From assembly GCA_964384025.1 (NCBI GenBank), contig CAYLJJ010000082.1:1-32586 (forward strand): a stretch of 32,586 bases of DNA. The letters run 5' to 3'. Of the stretch, positions 8,035-16,635 are shown piece by piece. The stretch is from CAYLJJ01 sp964384025. Its GTDB lineage: Bacteria > Myxococcota_A > Bradymonadia > UBA7976 > UBA1532. The translations under genes and the position numbers were made by a program. A model generated the notes under the pieces. That model was not told where the DNA came from and did no database searches. It saw only the letters and a program-made list of their open reading frames with translations. The first letter of the stretch is position 1; each line of letters opens with the position of its first letter.

Positions 8035-9312
8035 TCAGATCTCAGGAAGCTTTCGGGGCCTTCGTAGAATCGCCAGTTCAGGGAGAGGGCCGCCTTGAAC
8101 TTTAACCTCAAGCTCCAAGTTGCGCCCAGAGTGAGCGATCTCCATCACCTCCCCCTCCTCTGTCCAGATCCCCAACACCTCCAGCGCGCCTCCCCGCATT
8201 TGGGGGCCGATCCACTCCAGAACCTCCCCCCGCCGAAAGAGACCCTTGACGGCCAAGCGGAGGCGCTCACCTGAAAAGCCCTCGACGATCCCCAAGAACT
8301 CCTTTCGAGCGAACACGCGGTTCCCTGTTTGAAGCTGAGTTGGATCATGATGGGGATAGCCAAAGGCAAAGCCAGCGGCATAGGGGCGATGGGCCATGGC
8401 GTCCAGCTCCTGTAACCAGTGAGGGTCCAGTTGCCAGGACTCAGGGTCCCGAGCATAGGCATCCAGGGCCGCACGATAGGCGCGAGTGACGGTGGCGACG
8501 TAGTGCTCTCCCTTCATCCGACCCTCCACTTTGAGAGAGCAGGCGCCGCTCTCCACCACCGCCGGGATATGTTCAATCAGACAGAGATCTGTAGAGCCCA
8601 GGAGGATCGTCTCCTTGCCTGTCTCAAAGATGGGGAAGGTCTCTCCGGGGCGTTTGTGCTCTACGAGCTGCCATTCCCAGCGGCAGGAGTGCTTACAATC
8701 CCCCTTGGAGGCGCTCCGCCCAGTGAGATGCGCGGAGAGAAGGCAGCGACCTGAGACCGCTACACACATCGCGCCATGGATGAAGATCTCGACCGGGATC
8801 GAGCCCGCCTGGGCCATGCTCTGCACTTCGGCGAGGCTACATTCTCGGGCGAGGATCACCCGCTCAGCGCCCATCTGAGCCCAGAACTTCAGAGAGAGAT
8901 GGTTGGCTGTGCTCATCTGGGTGGAGATATGGATGGGGATCTCAGGGCGCAGCTCCTTAACCAGGAGGAGCGCCCCTGGATCGGAGAGGATGAGGGCGTC
9001 AAAGGCTAAGCCCTGGCTCATCTTCAGCCATGATCTCAGCTGCTCCAACTCTTCGCCCTGAAATAGAGAGTTGATGGCGACATAGAGCTTCTTGCCTGCG
9101 CTCTGCGCCAGCGCGAGGGTCTCAGCCAGCTCATCTAGGGAAAAGGAAGCTTGGTCAGGTCGCATCGAGAAGCCCGCTGCGCCAGCATAGATGGCATCAG
9201 CTCCATAGGCGAGAGCGACGCGGGCCTTGCGGGGGTTGCCCGCTGGGATCAGCAGCTCAGGGATCTCTCTTTGTGTATTCAAGGGCGCTCGCTCAGAAGA
9301 TTGGGCGGGCAT
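8035..9312 (-). CDS. trhP: U32-family tRNA hydroxylation protein (TrhP/YegQ-like)
   Basis: 425 aa, similar in length to YegQ/TrhP. The U32 signature is complete: EIFIHGAMCVAVSGRCLLS, with Cys183 and Cys190, followed by Cys206 and Cys210 in SKGDCKHSCRWEW; such cysteines bind an Fe-S cluster in this family. The N-terminus has the TIM-barrel start LLIPAGNPRKARVALAYGA. TrhP proteins hydroxylate U34 of some tRNAs using prephenate-derived chemistry; other U32 members modify 23S rRNA (RlhA) or ubiquinone, so the exact substrate is inferred from best motif resemblance. It is the last gene of the methyltransferase-carbamoyltransferase unit, 36 nt after the 57-aa ORF. No clear Shine-Dalgarno sequence precedes its ATG. 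Confidence 0.8.
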   Translation of the reverse strand: MPAQSSERAPLNTQREIPELLIPAGNPRKARVALAYGADAIYAGAAGFSMRPDQASFSLDELAETLALAQSAGKKLYVAINSLFQGEELEQLRSWLKMSQGLAFDALILSDPGALLLVKELRPEIPIHISTQMSTANHLSLKFWAQMGAERVILARECSLAEVQSMAQAGSIPVEIFIHGAMCVAVSGRCLLSAHLTGRSASKGDCKHSCRWEWQLVEHKRPGETFPIFETGKETILLGSTDLCLIEHIPAVVESGACSLKVEGRMKGEHYVATVTRAYRAALDAYARDPESWQLDPHWLQELDAMAHRPYAAGFAFGYPHHDPTQLQTGNRVFARKEFLGIVEGFSGERLRLAVKGLFRRGEVLEWIGPQMRGGALEVLGIWTEEGEVMEIAHSGRNLELEVKVQGGPLPELAILRRPRKLPEI

Positions 9313-9348
9313 TATCCATCTTGCTTCGGAGAGATCCAGAGCTGAGAG

Positions 9349-9522
9349 TCAATGAGGGTAGAGGAACTCCATCTCCATCTCCTCCTCCTCCCCCTCCTCA
9401 CCCAGGAGTTCATATCGATCCATCAAGTGCTCCAAGCTGTTCAGCAGCCAACTTGGCGTCTCTGGGCGGGCTCGATGTCGCGCCAGCAGAGCTTCAAGAG
9501 ATCTTTGGTTGAGATCCTTCAT
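9349..9522 (-). CDS. Small acidic hypothetical protein (57 aa)
   Basis: ATG at 9522 overlaps the TGA of the carbamoyltransferase as ATGA, which favours translational coupling. The product starts MKDLNQRSLEALLARHRARP and has a helical, Arg-rich first half and a run of Glu (EEGEEEEMEMEF) before the end. No family was recognised; it is not the DUF5989 type of small protein sometimes found beside carbamoyltransferases. Support comes from the overlap, the absence of any other gene in this gap, and its position between two cotranscribed genes. Confidence 0.55.
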   Translation of the reverse strand: MKDLNQRSLEALLARHRARPETPSWLLNSLEHLMDRYELLGEEGEEEEMEMEFLYPH

Positions 9523-11195
9523 AAGATCTTCTCCACCAGGAAGTTATCGATCACCAAAAGATCGATGTCGGTCTTGAGGAAGCAGCTCAGGGCCTCCTGA
9601 GGGGTGCAGACGATGGGCTCTCCACGCACATTGAAGGAGGTGTTCAGCAGGACCGGTACTCCTGTCTGCTCTTCCCAAGCTCTCAGCAGGGCATGAAAAC
9701 GGGGGTGATCCTCTGCGGTGACGGTCTGTACTCGAGCGGTGCCATCCACATGCGTCACCGAGGGCAGGCGCGCGGCGACCCCCTCTCGAACCCGAGGGGC
9801 AAAGAGCATATAGGGAGACTCTCCCTCAAGCTCAAACCATTCTCCTGCTCGCTCAGCTGGGATCGCGGGGGCAAAGGGGCGGAAGGCTTCACGAAATTTC
9901 ACGCGAGCGTTGAGGATCTTCTTCATCTCTGCCCGCCGAGGATCAGCCAGGATGCTGCGGCCTCCTAGGGCGCGGGGGCCAAACTCCATACGCCCCTGAA
10001 AGTTGCCCAGGATCATCCCCTCACTCAGGAGCTGGGCGCAGCGAGCCCAAAGGGCCTCCTCCTCAAGCTCCTCGTAGGAGAGCCCCTCTCGCTCCAGGAG
10101 CTGACGAATCTCCTCTCTCTTCCAGCTGGGTCCCAGGCGGCAGGAGTATCGCCCTGGAGGGAGAGGCTCTCCATGTCGCTGCGCTGCCCAGAGCGCAGCG
10201 CCCAGAGCGCCCCCGCCATCCCCTGCGGCGGGCTGCACCCAGACCTCCCGAAAAGGTCCCTCGCAAAGCAGGCGTGCGTTGGAGACACAGTTGAGGGCCA
10301 CCCCGCCCGCCATACAGAGGGCGTCTGCTCCTGTCTCTCGATGAGCTGCTCGCGCCAAGCCCAACACCGCCTCCTCGAGGATCTCCTGAACCGAAGCGGC
10401 CAGATCTTGATGGCGTTGGTCCAGATCCGACTCGGGTATACGCGGTGCTCCCAACAGCTCGAGCATAGCGGGGCTATAGAGCTTATCCCCCGCCATAAAG
10501 TCGAAGTACTCCAGGTTCAGGTGGTAAGAGCCATCCTCGTTGAGCTTAAGGAGCCGTTCCATCTCCCGGCGATAGCGAGGCTCTCCATAGGAGGCCAGCC
10601 CCATCACCTTGTACTCATCGTTATTGACCTTGAAGCCCAGGAAAGCGGTGAGGGCGCTATAGAACAGCCCCAGGGAGTGAGGGTAGCGGATCTCCCGCAG
10701 CCTCTGAAGCCTCCCCTGCTCTCCCAGAAAGAGGGCGGTGGTGGCCCACTCGCCTACCCCATCGATGGTCAGCACAGCGGCTCGCTTAAACCTTGACGGA
10801 TACCAAGCGCTGGAAGCATGAGCGAGGTGATGATCTACATACTCCAGGGCGCCTTGATAGCCCAGGCGGGTTTTCAGCACCTCCTTCAACACCAGCTGCT
10901 CTTCTAGAGCGCGTCGGAGGCTCTGACGCCCCATCTCTCCCAAACCAAAGCGCTTGGCGGTCTGAAGGACCCGCTCCAACTTGAGCAGAGGCTTCTCATA
11001 AAAACAGATCAGGTCCAGCTCATCGATGCTGATCCCCCCCAGCTCCAGACAGGCGCGGATCGCCCCCTCAGGGAAGCGGCTGTCATGTTTGCGGCGAGAG
11101 AGGCGCTCCTCCTCCAGGGCCGCTGTGATGCGCCCTCCCTGGATCAGGGCCGCTGAAGCATCATGGTAATAGGCAGAGATCCCCAAGATGTTCAT
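9519..11195 (-). CDS. NodU/CmcH/TobZ-family O-carbamoyltransferase
   Basis: 558 aa. The N-terminus MNILGISAYYHDASAAL is the conserved start of this family; the open frame runs to a TTG two codons earlier, but the ATG at 11195 is preferred. The ASKHA (Kae1-like) domain shows the metal site DHHLAHASSAWYPS and DGVGEWATT. The C-terminal Carbamoyltrans_C domain has GRMEFGPRALGGRSI, LNTSFNVRGEPIV and the terminal DIDLLVIDNFLV. These enzymes use carbamoyl phosphate and ATP to carbamoylate hydroxyls of sugars, antibiotics or glycans. The partner SAM methyltransferase upstream suggests tailoring of a glycan or secondary metabolite, but no scaffold-building genes are present. Confidence 0.92.
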   Translation of the reverse strand: MNILGISAYYHDASAALIQGGRITAALEEERLSRRKHDSRFPEGAIRACLELGGISIDELDLICFYEKPLLKLERVLQTAKRFGLGEMGRQSLRRALEEQLVLKEVLKTRLGYQGALEYVDHHLAHASSAWYPSRFKRAAVLTIDGVGEWATTALFLGEQGRLQRLREIRYPHSLGLFYSALTAFLGFKVNNDEYKVMGLASYGEPRYRREMERLLKLNEDGSYHLNLEYFDFMAGDKLYSPAMLELLGAPRIPESDLDQRHQDLAASVQEILEEAVLGLARAAHRETGADALCMAGGVALNCVSNARLLCEGPFREVWVQPAAGDGGGALGAALWAAQRHGEPLPPGRYSCRLGPSWKREEIRQLLEREGLSYEELEEEALWARCAQLLSEGMILGNFQGRMEFGPRALGGRSILADPRRAEMKKILNARVKFREAFRPFAPAIPAERAGEWFELEGESPYMLFAPRVREGVAARLPSVTHVDGTARVQTVTAEDHPRFHALLRAWEEQTGVPVLLNTSFNVRGEPIVCTPQEALSCFLKTDIDLLVIDNFLVEKIL

Positions 11196-11197
11196 CG

Positions 11198-11317
11198 TCA
11201 ATACTCACTCTCTGGATCACAGGGCTCTGTCGCCTCTCTCCAGCTGGAGTCTGGCTCAGGTTCAGGGAGATCAGGGACCTCTGATAAAATCTCATCTAGG
11301 CGTTGCTCTTCTATCAT
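11198..11317 (-). CDS. Very small acidic ORF between methyltransferase and carbamoyltransferase (39 aa)
   Basis: The ATG at 11317 overlaps the methyltransferase stop as TGATG, and its own stop lies 2 nt before the carbamoyltransferase ATG. The product is Glu/Asp/Pro rich, beginning MIEEQRLDEILSEVPDL. No family is recognised. It may be a real translationally coupled peptide or only a coupling leader; it explains the 121-nt gap without leaving unused sequence. Confidence 0.4.
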   Translation of the reverse strand: MIEEQRLDEILSEVPDLPEPEPDSSWREATEPCDPESEY

Positions 11318-12192
11318 CACGCTCCTCTCTTCTGGGCTAAGAACAGGAAGAACCCTGGAAAGTAACGCCCCGCCGCCAACGCCGCCAAGCCCCGCTCCTC
11401 CTGTTTGCCCTCTAGAGCCAGCAGCTCAGGCAGGCTCTCAATCGGCGCGAAGTGATTAAGAGAGCAGCTGCGCAGCTCAAGACCCTCCTCCTCTAGGATG
11501 GGCAGGATCTCAGAGAGACGATGCTGAGTCTCATGGGGGTGACAAACCTGATCTCGGAACCAGGAGCGCAGATGAAGCTCATCTTTAAGGGGGTGGAGCT
11601 GTTGATACTCCTCTAAGAGCCTCTCTTCATCTGCTCCCTGCGCTCTGAGTTGGGCGAAGTGATTTAGGAAGGGGCGACGACCATCCCGGTGATAGAGACC
11701 GACAAAGAGCCAACCTCCAGGAGCGAGGAGATCTCGCGCTACCCGTCGCAGAGCACCCAAGCAGTCCTCCGTGTGGTGCAGAACCCCCAAAGAGAGGATC
11801 AGCTCAAAGGGGAGCGCTCCACGCCAGCTCAAGAGATCTCCTTCTTCGAAGCTTAGGTCCAACTCCAGAAGCTCAGCCAGCTCCCGAGCCCTGCTCAGCG
11901 CTACAGGGTTAAAATCCAGGCCAGTGACCTTGAGGCGATGATGAAGAGCCAGGCTCAGGGAGAGCCAGCCCGCCCCACAGCCCAGGTCCAGAGTTGAGAG
12001 TCCAGGTTGAAAGAGAGGTTTGAGGACCGGATAGGCGCGCAGGGGATCCTGTCGGTGGATCAACGCTGCGGCTCGTCGTCTGGAGTGGTGGTAGTTGAAA
12101 GGGAGGGTCTTATAGAAGCTCAGGACCGCCTCTCCTGTAGATGGCGGTCTCTCGCTGGAGGGCGTCAAGCCCCTGACATTTTCAAGCTGCAT
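11317..12192 (-). CDS. Class I SAM-dependent methyltransferase
   Basis: 291 aa. Motif I LDLGCGAGW at 68-76 binds SAM. It is followed by TGLDFNPVAL (acidic residue for the ribose), FEEGDLLSW, and LGVLHHTEDCLGALRRVARDLLAPGGWLFVGLYH, typical of the Methyltransf_11/25 families. The substrate cannot be told from sequence. It is the first gene of the compact minus-strand unit with the carbamoyltransferase, so joint modification of one small molecule or glycan is plausible. Confidence 0.85.
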   Translation of the reverse strand: MQLENVRGLTPSSERPPSTGEAVLSFYKTLPFNYHHSRRRAAALIHRQDPLRAYPVLKPLFQPGLSTLDLGCGAGWLSLSLALHHRLKVTGLDFNPVALSRARELAELLELDLSFEEGDLLSWRGALPFELILSLGVLHHTEDCLGALRRVARDLLAPGGWLFVGLYHRDGRRPFLNHFAQLRAQGADEERLLEEYQQLHPLKDELHLRSWFRDQVCHPHETQHRLSEILPILEEEGLELRSCSLNHFAPIESLPELLALEGKQEERGLAALAAGRYFPGFFLFLAQKRGA

Positions 12193-12258
12193 CCCGGCTC
12201 CTGCTCAGAAGTCTGGGCGGGGCTCAGCAGGAAACATTCCATGAAGAGGGTGTAATAG

Positions 12259-12278
12259 TCCCAGGCTGCAGGCTGGGA
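12259..12278 (-). terminator. Hairpin directly after the MopE-type gene
   Basis: TCCCAG/CTGGGA stem (6 bp) around an 8-nt GC-rich loop, starting at the base after the stop codon of the minus-strand gene. What follows on the minus strand is CTATTACACC, with no T-run, so termination would be weak or factor-dependent. Confidence 0.35.
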
Positions 12279-15092
12279 TCAGCGGCTCATATACTCAAGC
12301 TCAACATCTAGATCCACAAACTCTCCAGTGTAGAGAGCGTTCCAGTCCTCGATCCTCAAGGTGAAGGTGCCCGTCGCAGGGAGCCCTACAAACTCGTTAT
12401 AAACGCGATCATCAAAGTTGATGTCGTCGCCGCTGAAGGGGATCCAGTCATCATCAAAACCTCCATCATCTCCATCCTCATCTCCCTGACGATTCCAGAG
12501 GGTGACAACAGGCTCTCCGTTCCAGAGCGCGATCAGTTTCAGATCGGGGATCCATTCATGGTTAATATCCAGATCTCGTATTGTCAGCTTACTGATCACC
12601 GTGCCCTCAGGAGCATCAAAATCTAAAGAGGCTTCGATCATCCCTGGATCTCCAGTGAAATCTGGGATCTGGATATCCTCATCTTCAGGGAAGATTTGGC
12701 GAATATTGCCTGTTTGCCCCTCCCCCTGGATGAGCAGATAGCGGTTGGAGGCGCCGTTATAACCATAGATGCGCAGGAAGTAGGTACCAGCCTCTAAAAC
12801 CTCCTCGATCACCTCATCATCAGAGGAGGAGGTGGAGTTCCCCACCCTGTCTAGACGATCATTATAGATTTCCAACTCAAGATCGCCCTCTCCATGAGCA
12901 AAGAGAAGCTCGATATGGACCTCGGCGCGCATCTCAACGCTGAAGGTGTACCAATCCTCATCGTGATCGCAGATCTGCCGACTCTCTCCCACAGGCGGGA
13001 AGTCATCTTGGATCTCTTGTCCACGCTCATAGGCATAGTTGATCGAGTCATTGTGCTCTCCTGAGGCCCCAACCTGATCGTCCGTGCAGCCCTGAAGGAC
13101 ATTGACCGTCATCTGATAATCAGCTTCTGCCTCAGTATAGTTGTATACATAGATATAATATGTTCCTGCAGAAGAAGCCCTACGTTCATAAACAGTCTCA
13201 TTATCTGTACTCGTTGTACTGTCATCAATAAAGAAAATCTCCCCGTTTCCACCAAGTTTATACAATCCAAGATCAACATCTACAGTATCACTATGAGTAA
13301 AAAATAAATCTACCTCTAATCCATCTCCTTCCATAACATCGATACTATACCAATCTTTGGCATTCTCCTCGTTAGCGCAGAGTCTTAGGGCACCATATTG
13401 AACCGCATTGCGATTTCCATCGGCCACTGCAGTCGCGCTCTCCCAGATGTTGTTGTTGAGCGTGTCATCAAAAGCATCATCTTCACAGAGGTCCAATACA
13501 TCGGAGGTCTCGGGGTTGCAGTCATCGTCATAACCGTTACCTGGAATTTCAGTTTGACCAGGATGAACCTCAGCGTTATGAGGCTCACAGTCCTCTTCAT
13601 CAGGCCAGCCATCCCCATCAAAATCTAGGACTTGCTCTCCACATTCTGGATCTCGCCCATCACAGTTATGATCGATGCCATCTCCACAGAGGGTATTCTC
13701 ATCCTCTTGAACCCCAGGGTTAATGCTCGCCTCACCATCTTCACAATCATCATCTCGATTGTAACCATCCCTGTCGACGTCATCATCAACTGTGCTGGGA
13801 TTACAATCATCATCGACAGAGTTATAGGGAACCTCCTCTACGCCTGGATTGATGGCGCCCGACTCATCATTACAGTCAGGACCTCCAGGGCCACCAAGGT
13901 GACCATCTCCATCCTGATCTCCATCCTGAGTATCTTCCTGACAATCATCATCCAGGCCGTTGTAATAGACCTCTCGAGCGCTGGAGTTGATGTTGGCGTT
14001 CCGATCATCGCAATCCTCGGGGTGACGGAAACCATCGCCATCCAGATCATTATCTGGGGTGTCAGCGGAGCAATCCTCATTGATGCTGTTGTAGGGAATC
14101 TCGGTGGCGCCTGGATGCACATTGGGGTTGTTGTCATCGCAGTCCCCATCCGCTTCTGTTACCCCATCTCCATCAGAGTCCTGTTGGAGCGCTTGGCGAT
14201 CTTCACCATCACAATCCTCATCGATACCGTTTCCAGGGATATCGCGCCTCTCAGGGTTGATATGAGAGGCACGATCATCACAGTCATCTCCCCCCACCTC
14301 CCGGGCAGGGTAACCGTCCCGATCGACATCATCATCGCTGGTGTTCTCATCACAATCATCGTCCAAGCCGTTGTAGGGCACCTCAGGCTGACCAGGATGT
14401 ACATTGGGGTTGTTGTCATCGCAGTCCCCATCAGCGTCGCTGACTCCATCACCGTCATTATCTTGAGCCCCACAGGGCACATCACGTCCATCGCAGTTTT
14501 GGTCGATGCCATCGCTACAGTTTTGGCCGCCGTCCTCCTGAGCCCCTGGATTGATGCTGGCCTCACCGTCATCACAATCTTCACCCAACTCACAGCCCTC
14601 GCCATAGCCATCTCCATCTCCATCAGAGCAGCGGATGACCTGCGCGACACAGCGATGCTGCTCGTTACAGTTCTCGTTGGGGCCACAGTGCTGATTCTCG
14701 ACACACTGAACATCTTGACAGGTGTTCTCCAAGCAGTAACCCCGCCCTGCGCATTCAGCATGACCAGAGCAGCTCTGCTCTCCACCGCCTGTACAGCTAA
14801 AAGTGGAGCGATCACAGCTCTGTCCACCTGGGCAGCTCTTCTCTCGGTTACACTGTCCGGGCCGACAACTCTGCTCTGCGCAGATCTGACCGTTGGGACA
14901 CTGAAGATCACTGAGGCAGCCCTCGACAGGCGTTGGGAGCGAGGAATCAGGGTTTGGGTTGGGCGGAACCGAAAGATCTCGCGCAGGCTCTTGTACCCCA
15001 GAGTCTATGCCCCCTTCATCGAGGGCTGGATCATCGGCACAACCCATAAAGAGCAGAGTGAACAGAGAGAGCAGGAGGAGCAGGGAGGGCAT
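12279..15092 (-). CDS. MopE-type lipoprotein with 8 DxDxDG metal-binding repeats, PPC-like domains and a C-terminal P-domain
   Basis: 937 aa. Lipobox LFMGC (Cys18). Residues of about 55-155 are Cys-rich (CxxGQxC repeats). Then come eight copies of the MopE-type repeat, D-x-D-x-D-G ... DCDD ... (I/V)xPG, for example DNDGDGVSDADGDCDDNNP, with NGxDxDC between them. They are expected to bind Ca2+ through DxDxDG loops. Two PPC-like beta domains follow (DWYSIDV and DWYTFSV), and the last ~130 residues resemble a proprotein-convertase P-domain (SLDFDAPEGTVISKLTI ... FTLRIEDW). No protease domain is present. AAGGAGAG precedes the ATG. Probably a surface or matrix protein. The stretch 13130-13370, in the first PPC-like domain, is more AT-rich than the rest. 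Confidence 0.85.
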   Translation of the reverse strand: MPSLLLLLSLFTLLFMGCADDPALDEGGIDSGVQEPARDLSVPPNPNPDSSLPTPVEGCLSDLQCPNGQICAEQSCRPGQCNREKSCPGGQSCDRSTFSCTGGGEQSCSGHAECAGRGYCLENTCQDVQCVENQHCGPNENCNEQHRCVAQVIRCSDGDGDGYGEGCELGEDCDDGEASINPGAQEDGGQNCSDGIDQNCDGRDVPCGAQDNDGDGVSDADGDCDDNNPNVHPGQPEVPYNGLDDDCDENTSDDDVDRDGYPAREVGGDDCDDRASHINPERRDIPGNGIDEDCDGEDRQALQQDSDGDGVTEADGDCDDNNPNVHPGATEIPYNSINEDCSADTPDNDLDGDGFRHPEDCDDRNANINSSAREVYYNGLDDDCQEDTQDGDQDGDGHLGGPGGPDCNDESGAINPGVEEVPYNSVDDDCNPSTVDDDVDRDGYNRDDDCEDGEASINPGVQEDENTLCGDGIDHNCDGRDPECGEQVLDFDGDGWPDEEDCEPHNAEVHPGQTEIPGNGYDDDCNPETSDVLDLCEDDAFDDTLNNNIWESATAVADGNRNAVQYGALRLCANEENAKDWYSIDVMEGDGLEVDLFFTHSDTVDVDLGLYKLGGNGEIFFIDDSTTSTDNETVYERRASSAGTYYIYVYNYTEAEADYQMTVNVLQGCTDDQVGASGEHNDSINYAYERGQEIQDDFPPVGESRQICDHDEDWYTFSVEMRAEVHIELLFAHGEGDLELEIYNDRLDRVGNSTSSSDDEVIEEVLEAGTYFLRIYGYNGASNRYLLIQGEGQTGNIRQIFPEDEDIQIPDFTGDPGMIEASLDFDAPEGTVISKLTIRDLDINHEWIPDLKLIALWNGEPVVTLWNRQGDEDGDDGGFDDDWIPFSGDDINFDDRVYNEFVGLPATGTFTLRIEDWNALYTGEFVDLDVELEYMSR

Positions 15093-15251
15093 ATTTCTCT
15101 CCTTGAGAAGATATGAGAATCAGGAGATAACAAACTTACAGAGAGAATGCCAACAGCTGCTCATCGGCAACCTCTAGTGCAGGATTCTGCCCTCGTCCCC
15201 TCTCGGGCTTTCCTCTATTTATCGAGATCTTCTTAGATAAAAGGAGAGCAT
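15093..15251. promoter_or_regulatory. Divergent intergenic region of two lipoprotein genes
   Basis: This 159-bp gap separates the minus-strand MopE-type gene from the plus-strand metzincin-like gene, so it must hold the promoters of both. Good ribosome-binding sites are visible on each side (AAGGAGAG before 15092; AAAGGAGAG before 15252). AT-rich stretches near 15220-15241 could supply a -10 for the plus-strand gene, but no convincing -35/-10 pair was found. Confidence 0.4.
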
Positions 15252-16634
15252 ATGTGGAGGATCTTCTCCCTGCTCCCAATACTCTTCATCTTGAGTGTTG
15301 GATGTGATGACGATGACAGCAGCCTCAATGAAGACGCTGCTCTGGCTGGTCAAGGCGGCGCCGCAGGAGAGGCGGGTGCTGCAGGTGATGAAGCGGGTAC
15401 CGCTGGTGGTGGCGAAGCGGGCGCTGCGGGTGAAGCGGGCGCTGCGGGTGAAGCGGGCGCCGCGGGTGAAGCGGGCGCCGCGGGTGAAGCGGGCGCCGCA
15501 GGTGAAGCGGGCGCCGCAGGTGAAGCGGGCGCCGCGGGCGAAGGGGGTGTTGCTGGTGAACTCCCTCCTGTAGAGCTTCCTGAGGGAGTGATCCGCGTCG
15601 ACGTGGGACAGGTTGAGATTCAAAATGGCGCCAGCGAGATGCTGACGCTTGATCTTCCAGAGGGCGTCCTCAGCGTCACCGGGATCGTCCTGGGAGATAC
15701 TGAGAATATCATCGCCATCCAACACTTTGAGAGCCCAGAGGGGGAGATCTTTGTCGCCGAGAACCCACCTGGCGTCACGATCACCGAATTGGATCGCATG
15801 TTTAACCCCTTCGCTGGCCCCTTTAAGAGCCCCAACCGAGTCGCGGCGATCTCCACTGAGGTGGGCACTCTCCTGGCGCCCAACACTCCTGATCTTGAGA
15901 TCATCCCGGGGGAGTGGACCTATCAGCTTGGAGCGCTCAATGCTCAAAGCGGTCAGCCTGGAAGTTTGAGCGCAGAGTTGATCTTCTTTATCCGCACCGG
16001 AGAAGAGCCTGAGAGGGGTGTGCTGGACCTGCATCTGCACTTCAGCGGCTCCCACGGCTGGAAGGCAGCAAATGCCCCCAATGATCCCGATTTTCAGGCA
16101 GCGCTCAAACGTATGGAGGATTTCTATAGAGAGATTGGTCTAGAGCTTGGCGAGATCACCTACGACGACATCGATGAGCGCTACCAGACCTGTGACGCAG
16201 GGAGCAGTCCAGACAGCATCCTCCATGAGATCTATGCGCTCAACCGCTATAGCAGCGGTGTGGGCCTCTTCTTCGTCGCTCGCATCAACGGCCCCTTTGG
16301 AGCTGACAGCATTGGAGGGATCGCTGGAGGCACCCCAGGCCCTGCTCTTCTGGCAGGAACTCCACGCAGTGGAGTGGTGGTTGCCACTGAATTGCAGTCC
16401 GATCCAGACTCAATCGGTCACATTATGGGCCATGAAACGGGGCATTACTTGGGGCTCTATCACACCACGGAGATGATGCTGATGGATACCCACGACCCCA
16501 TCTCTGACACTCCCCAGGGTGAGGCCAGCAACACCAACCTGATGTATCCCACGGTCACCGCAGAAGAGGCTCACCTCACTGAGGGTCAGGGCTGGGTGAT
16601 GAAGCGAAACGCCAACGTCCTACCGGAGAAATAA
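15252..16634 (+). CDS. Metzincin-like metalloprotease lipoprotein with collagen-like GEAGAA repeat stalk
   Basis: 460 aa. Lipobox LSVGC (Cys18) then DDDD. Residues of about 38-102 are low-complexity GEAGAA repeats, probably a flexible stalk off the membrane. The C-terminal half carries the metzincin zinc motif HETGHYLGLYH (394-404, pattern HExxHxxGxxH) and a Met-turn candidate NLMYP (Met431), as in pappalysin/archaemetzincin-type enzymes, so a zinc endopeptidase is likely. Residues 115-250 look like a beta-rich prodomain or adhesion domain. AAAGGAGAG lies 5 nt before the ATG. The following gene starts 1 nt after its stop, so the two are cotranscribed. Confidence 0.8.
   Translation: MWRIFSLLPILFILSVGCDDDDSSLNEDAALAGQGGAAGEAGAAGDEAGTAGGGEAGAAGEAGAAGEAGAAGEAGAAGEAGAAGEAGAAGEAGAAGEGGVAGELPPVELPEGVIRVDVGQVEIQNGASEMLTLDLPEGVLSVTGIVLGDTENIIAIQHFESPEGEIFVAENPPGVTITELDRMFNPFAGPFKSPNRVAAISTEVGTLLAPNTPDLEIIPGEWTYQLGALNAQSGQPGSLSAELIFFIRTGEEPERGVLDLHLHFSGSHGWKAANAPNDPDFQAALKRMEDFYREIGLELGEITYDDIDERYQTCDAGSSPDSILHEIYALNRYSSGVGLFFVARINGPFGADSIGGIAGGTPGPALLAGTPRSGVVVATELQSDPDSIGHIMGHETGHYLGLYHTTEMMLMDTHDPISDTPQGEASNTNLMYPTVTAEEAHLTEGQGWVMKRNANVLPEK
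15414..15539 (+). repeat. Seven tandem copies of an 18-bp coding repeat
   Basis: The unit GAAGCGGGCGCTGCGGGT (encodes EAGAAG) is repeated seven times in register with only C/T or A/G changes at wobble positions; weaker copies flank it on both sides. Copy number is likely to change by slippage, altering stalk length in steps of six residues without a frameshift. Confidence 0.9.
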
Positions 16635-16635
16635 G

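Noticed and set aside
10173..10796. 207-codon plus-strand frame opposite the carbamoyltransferase
   Set aside because: Shadow of a clearly recognised enzyme gene; no ribosome-binding site and no domain.
13632..15116. Long plus-strand open frame (494 codons) opposite the MopE-type gene
   Set aside because: Its product is a monotonous I/V/T/A-rich chain, the expected antisense reading of GAT/GAC-rich DxDxDG repeats. The minus-strand gene has a signal peptide, repeats and known domains.
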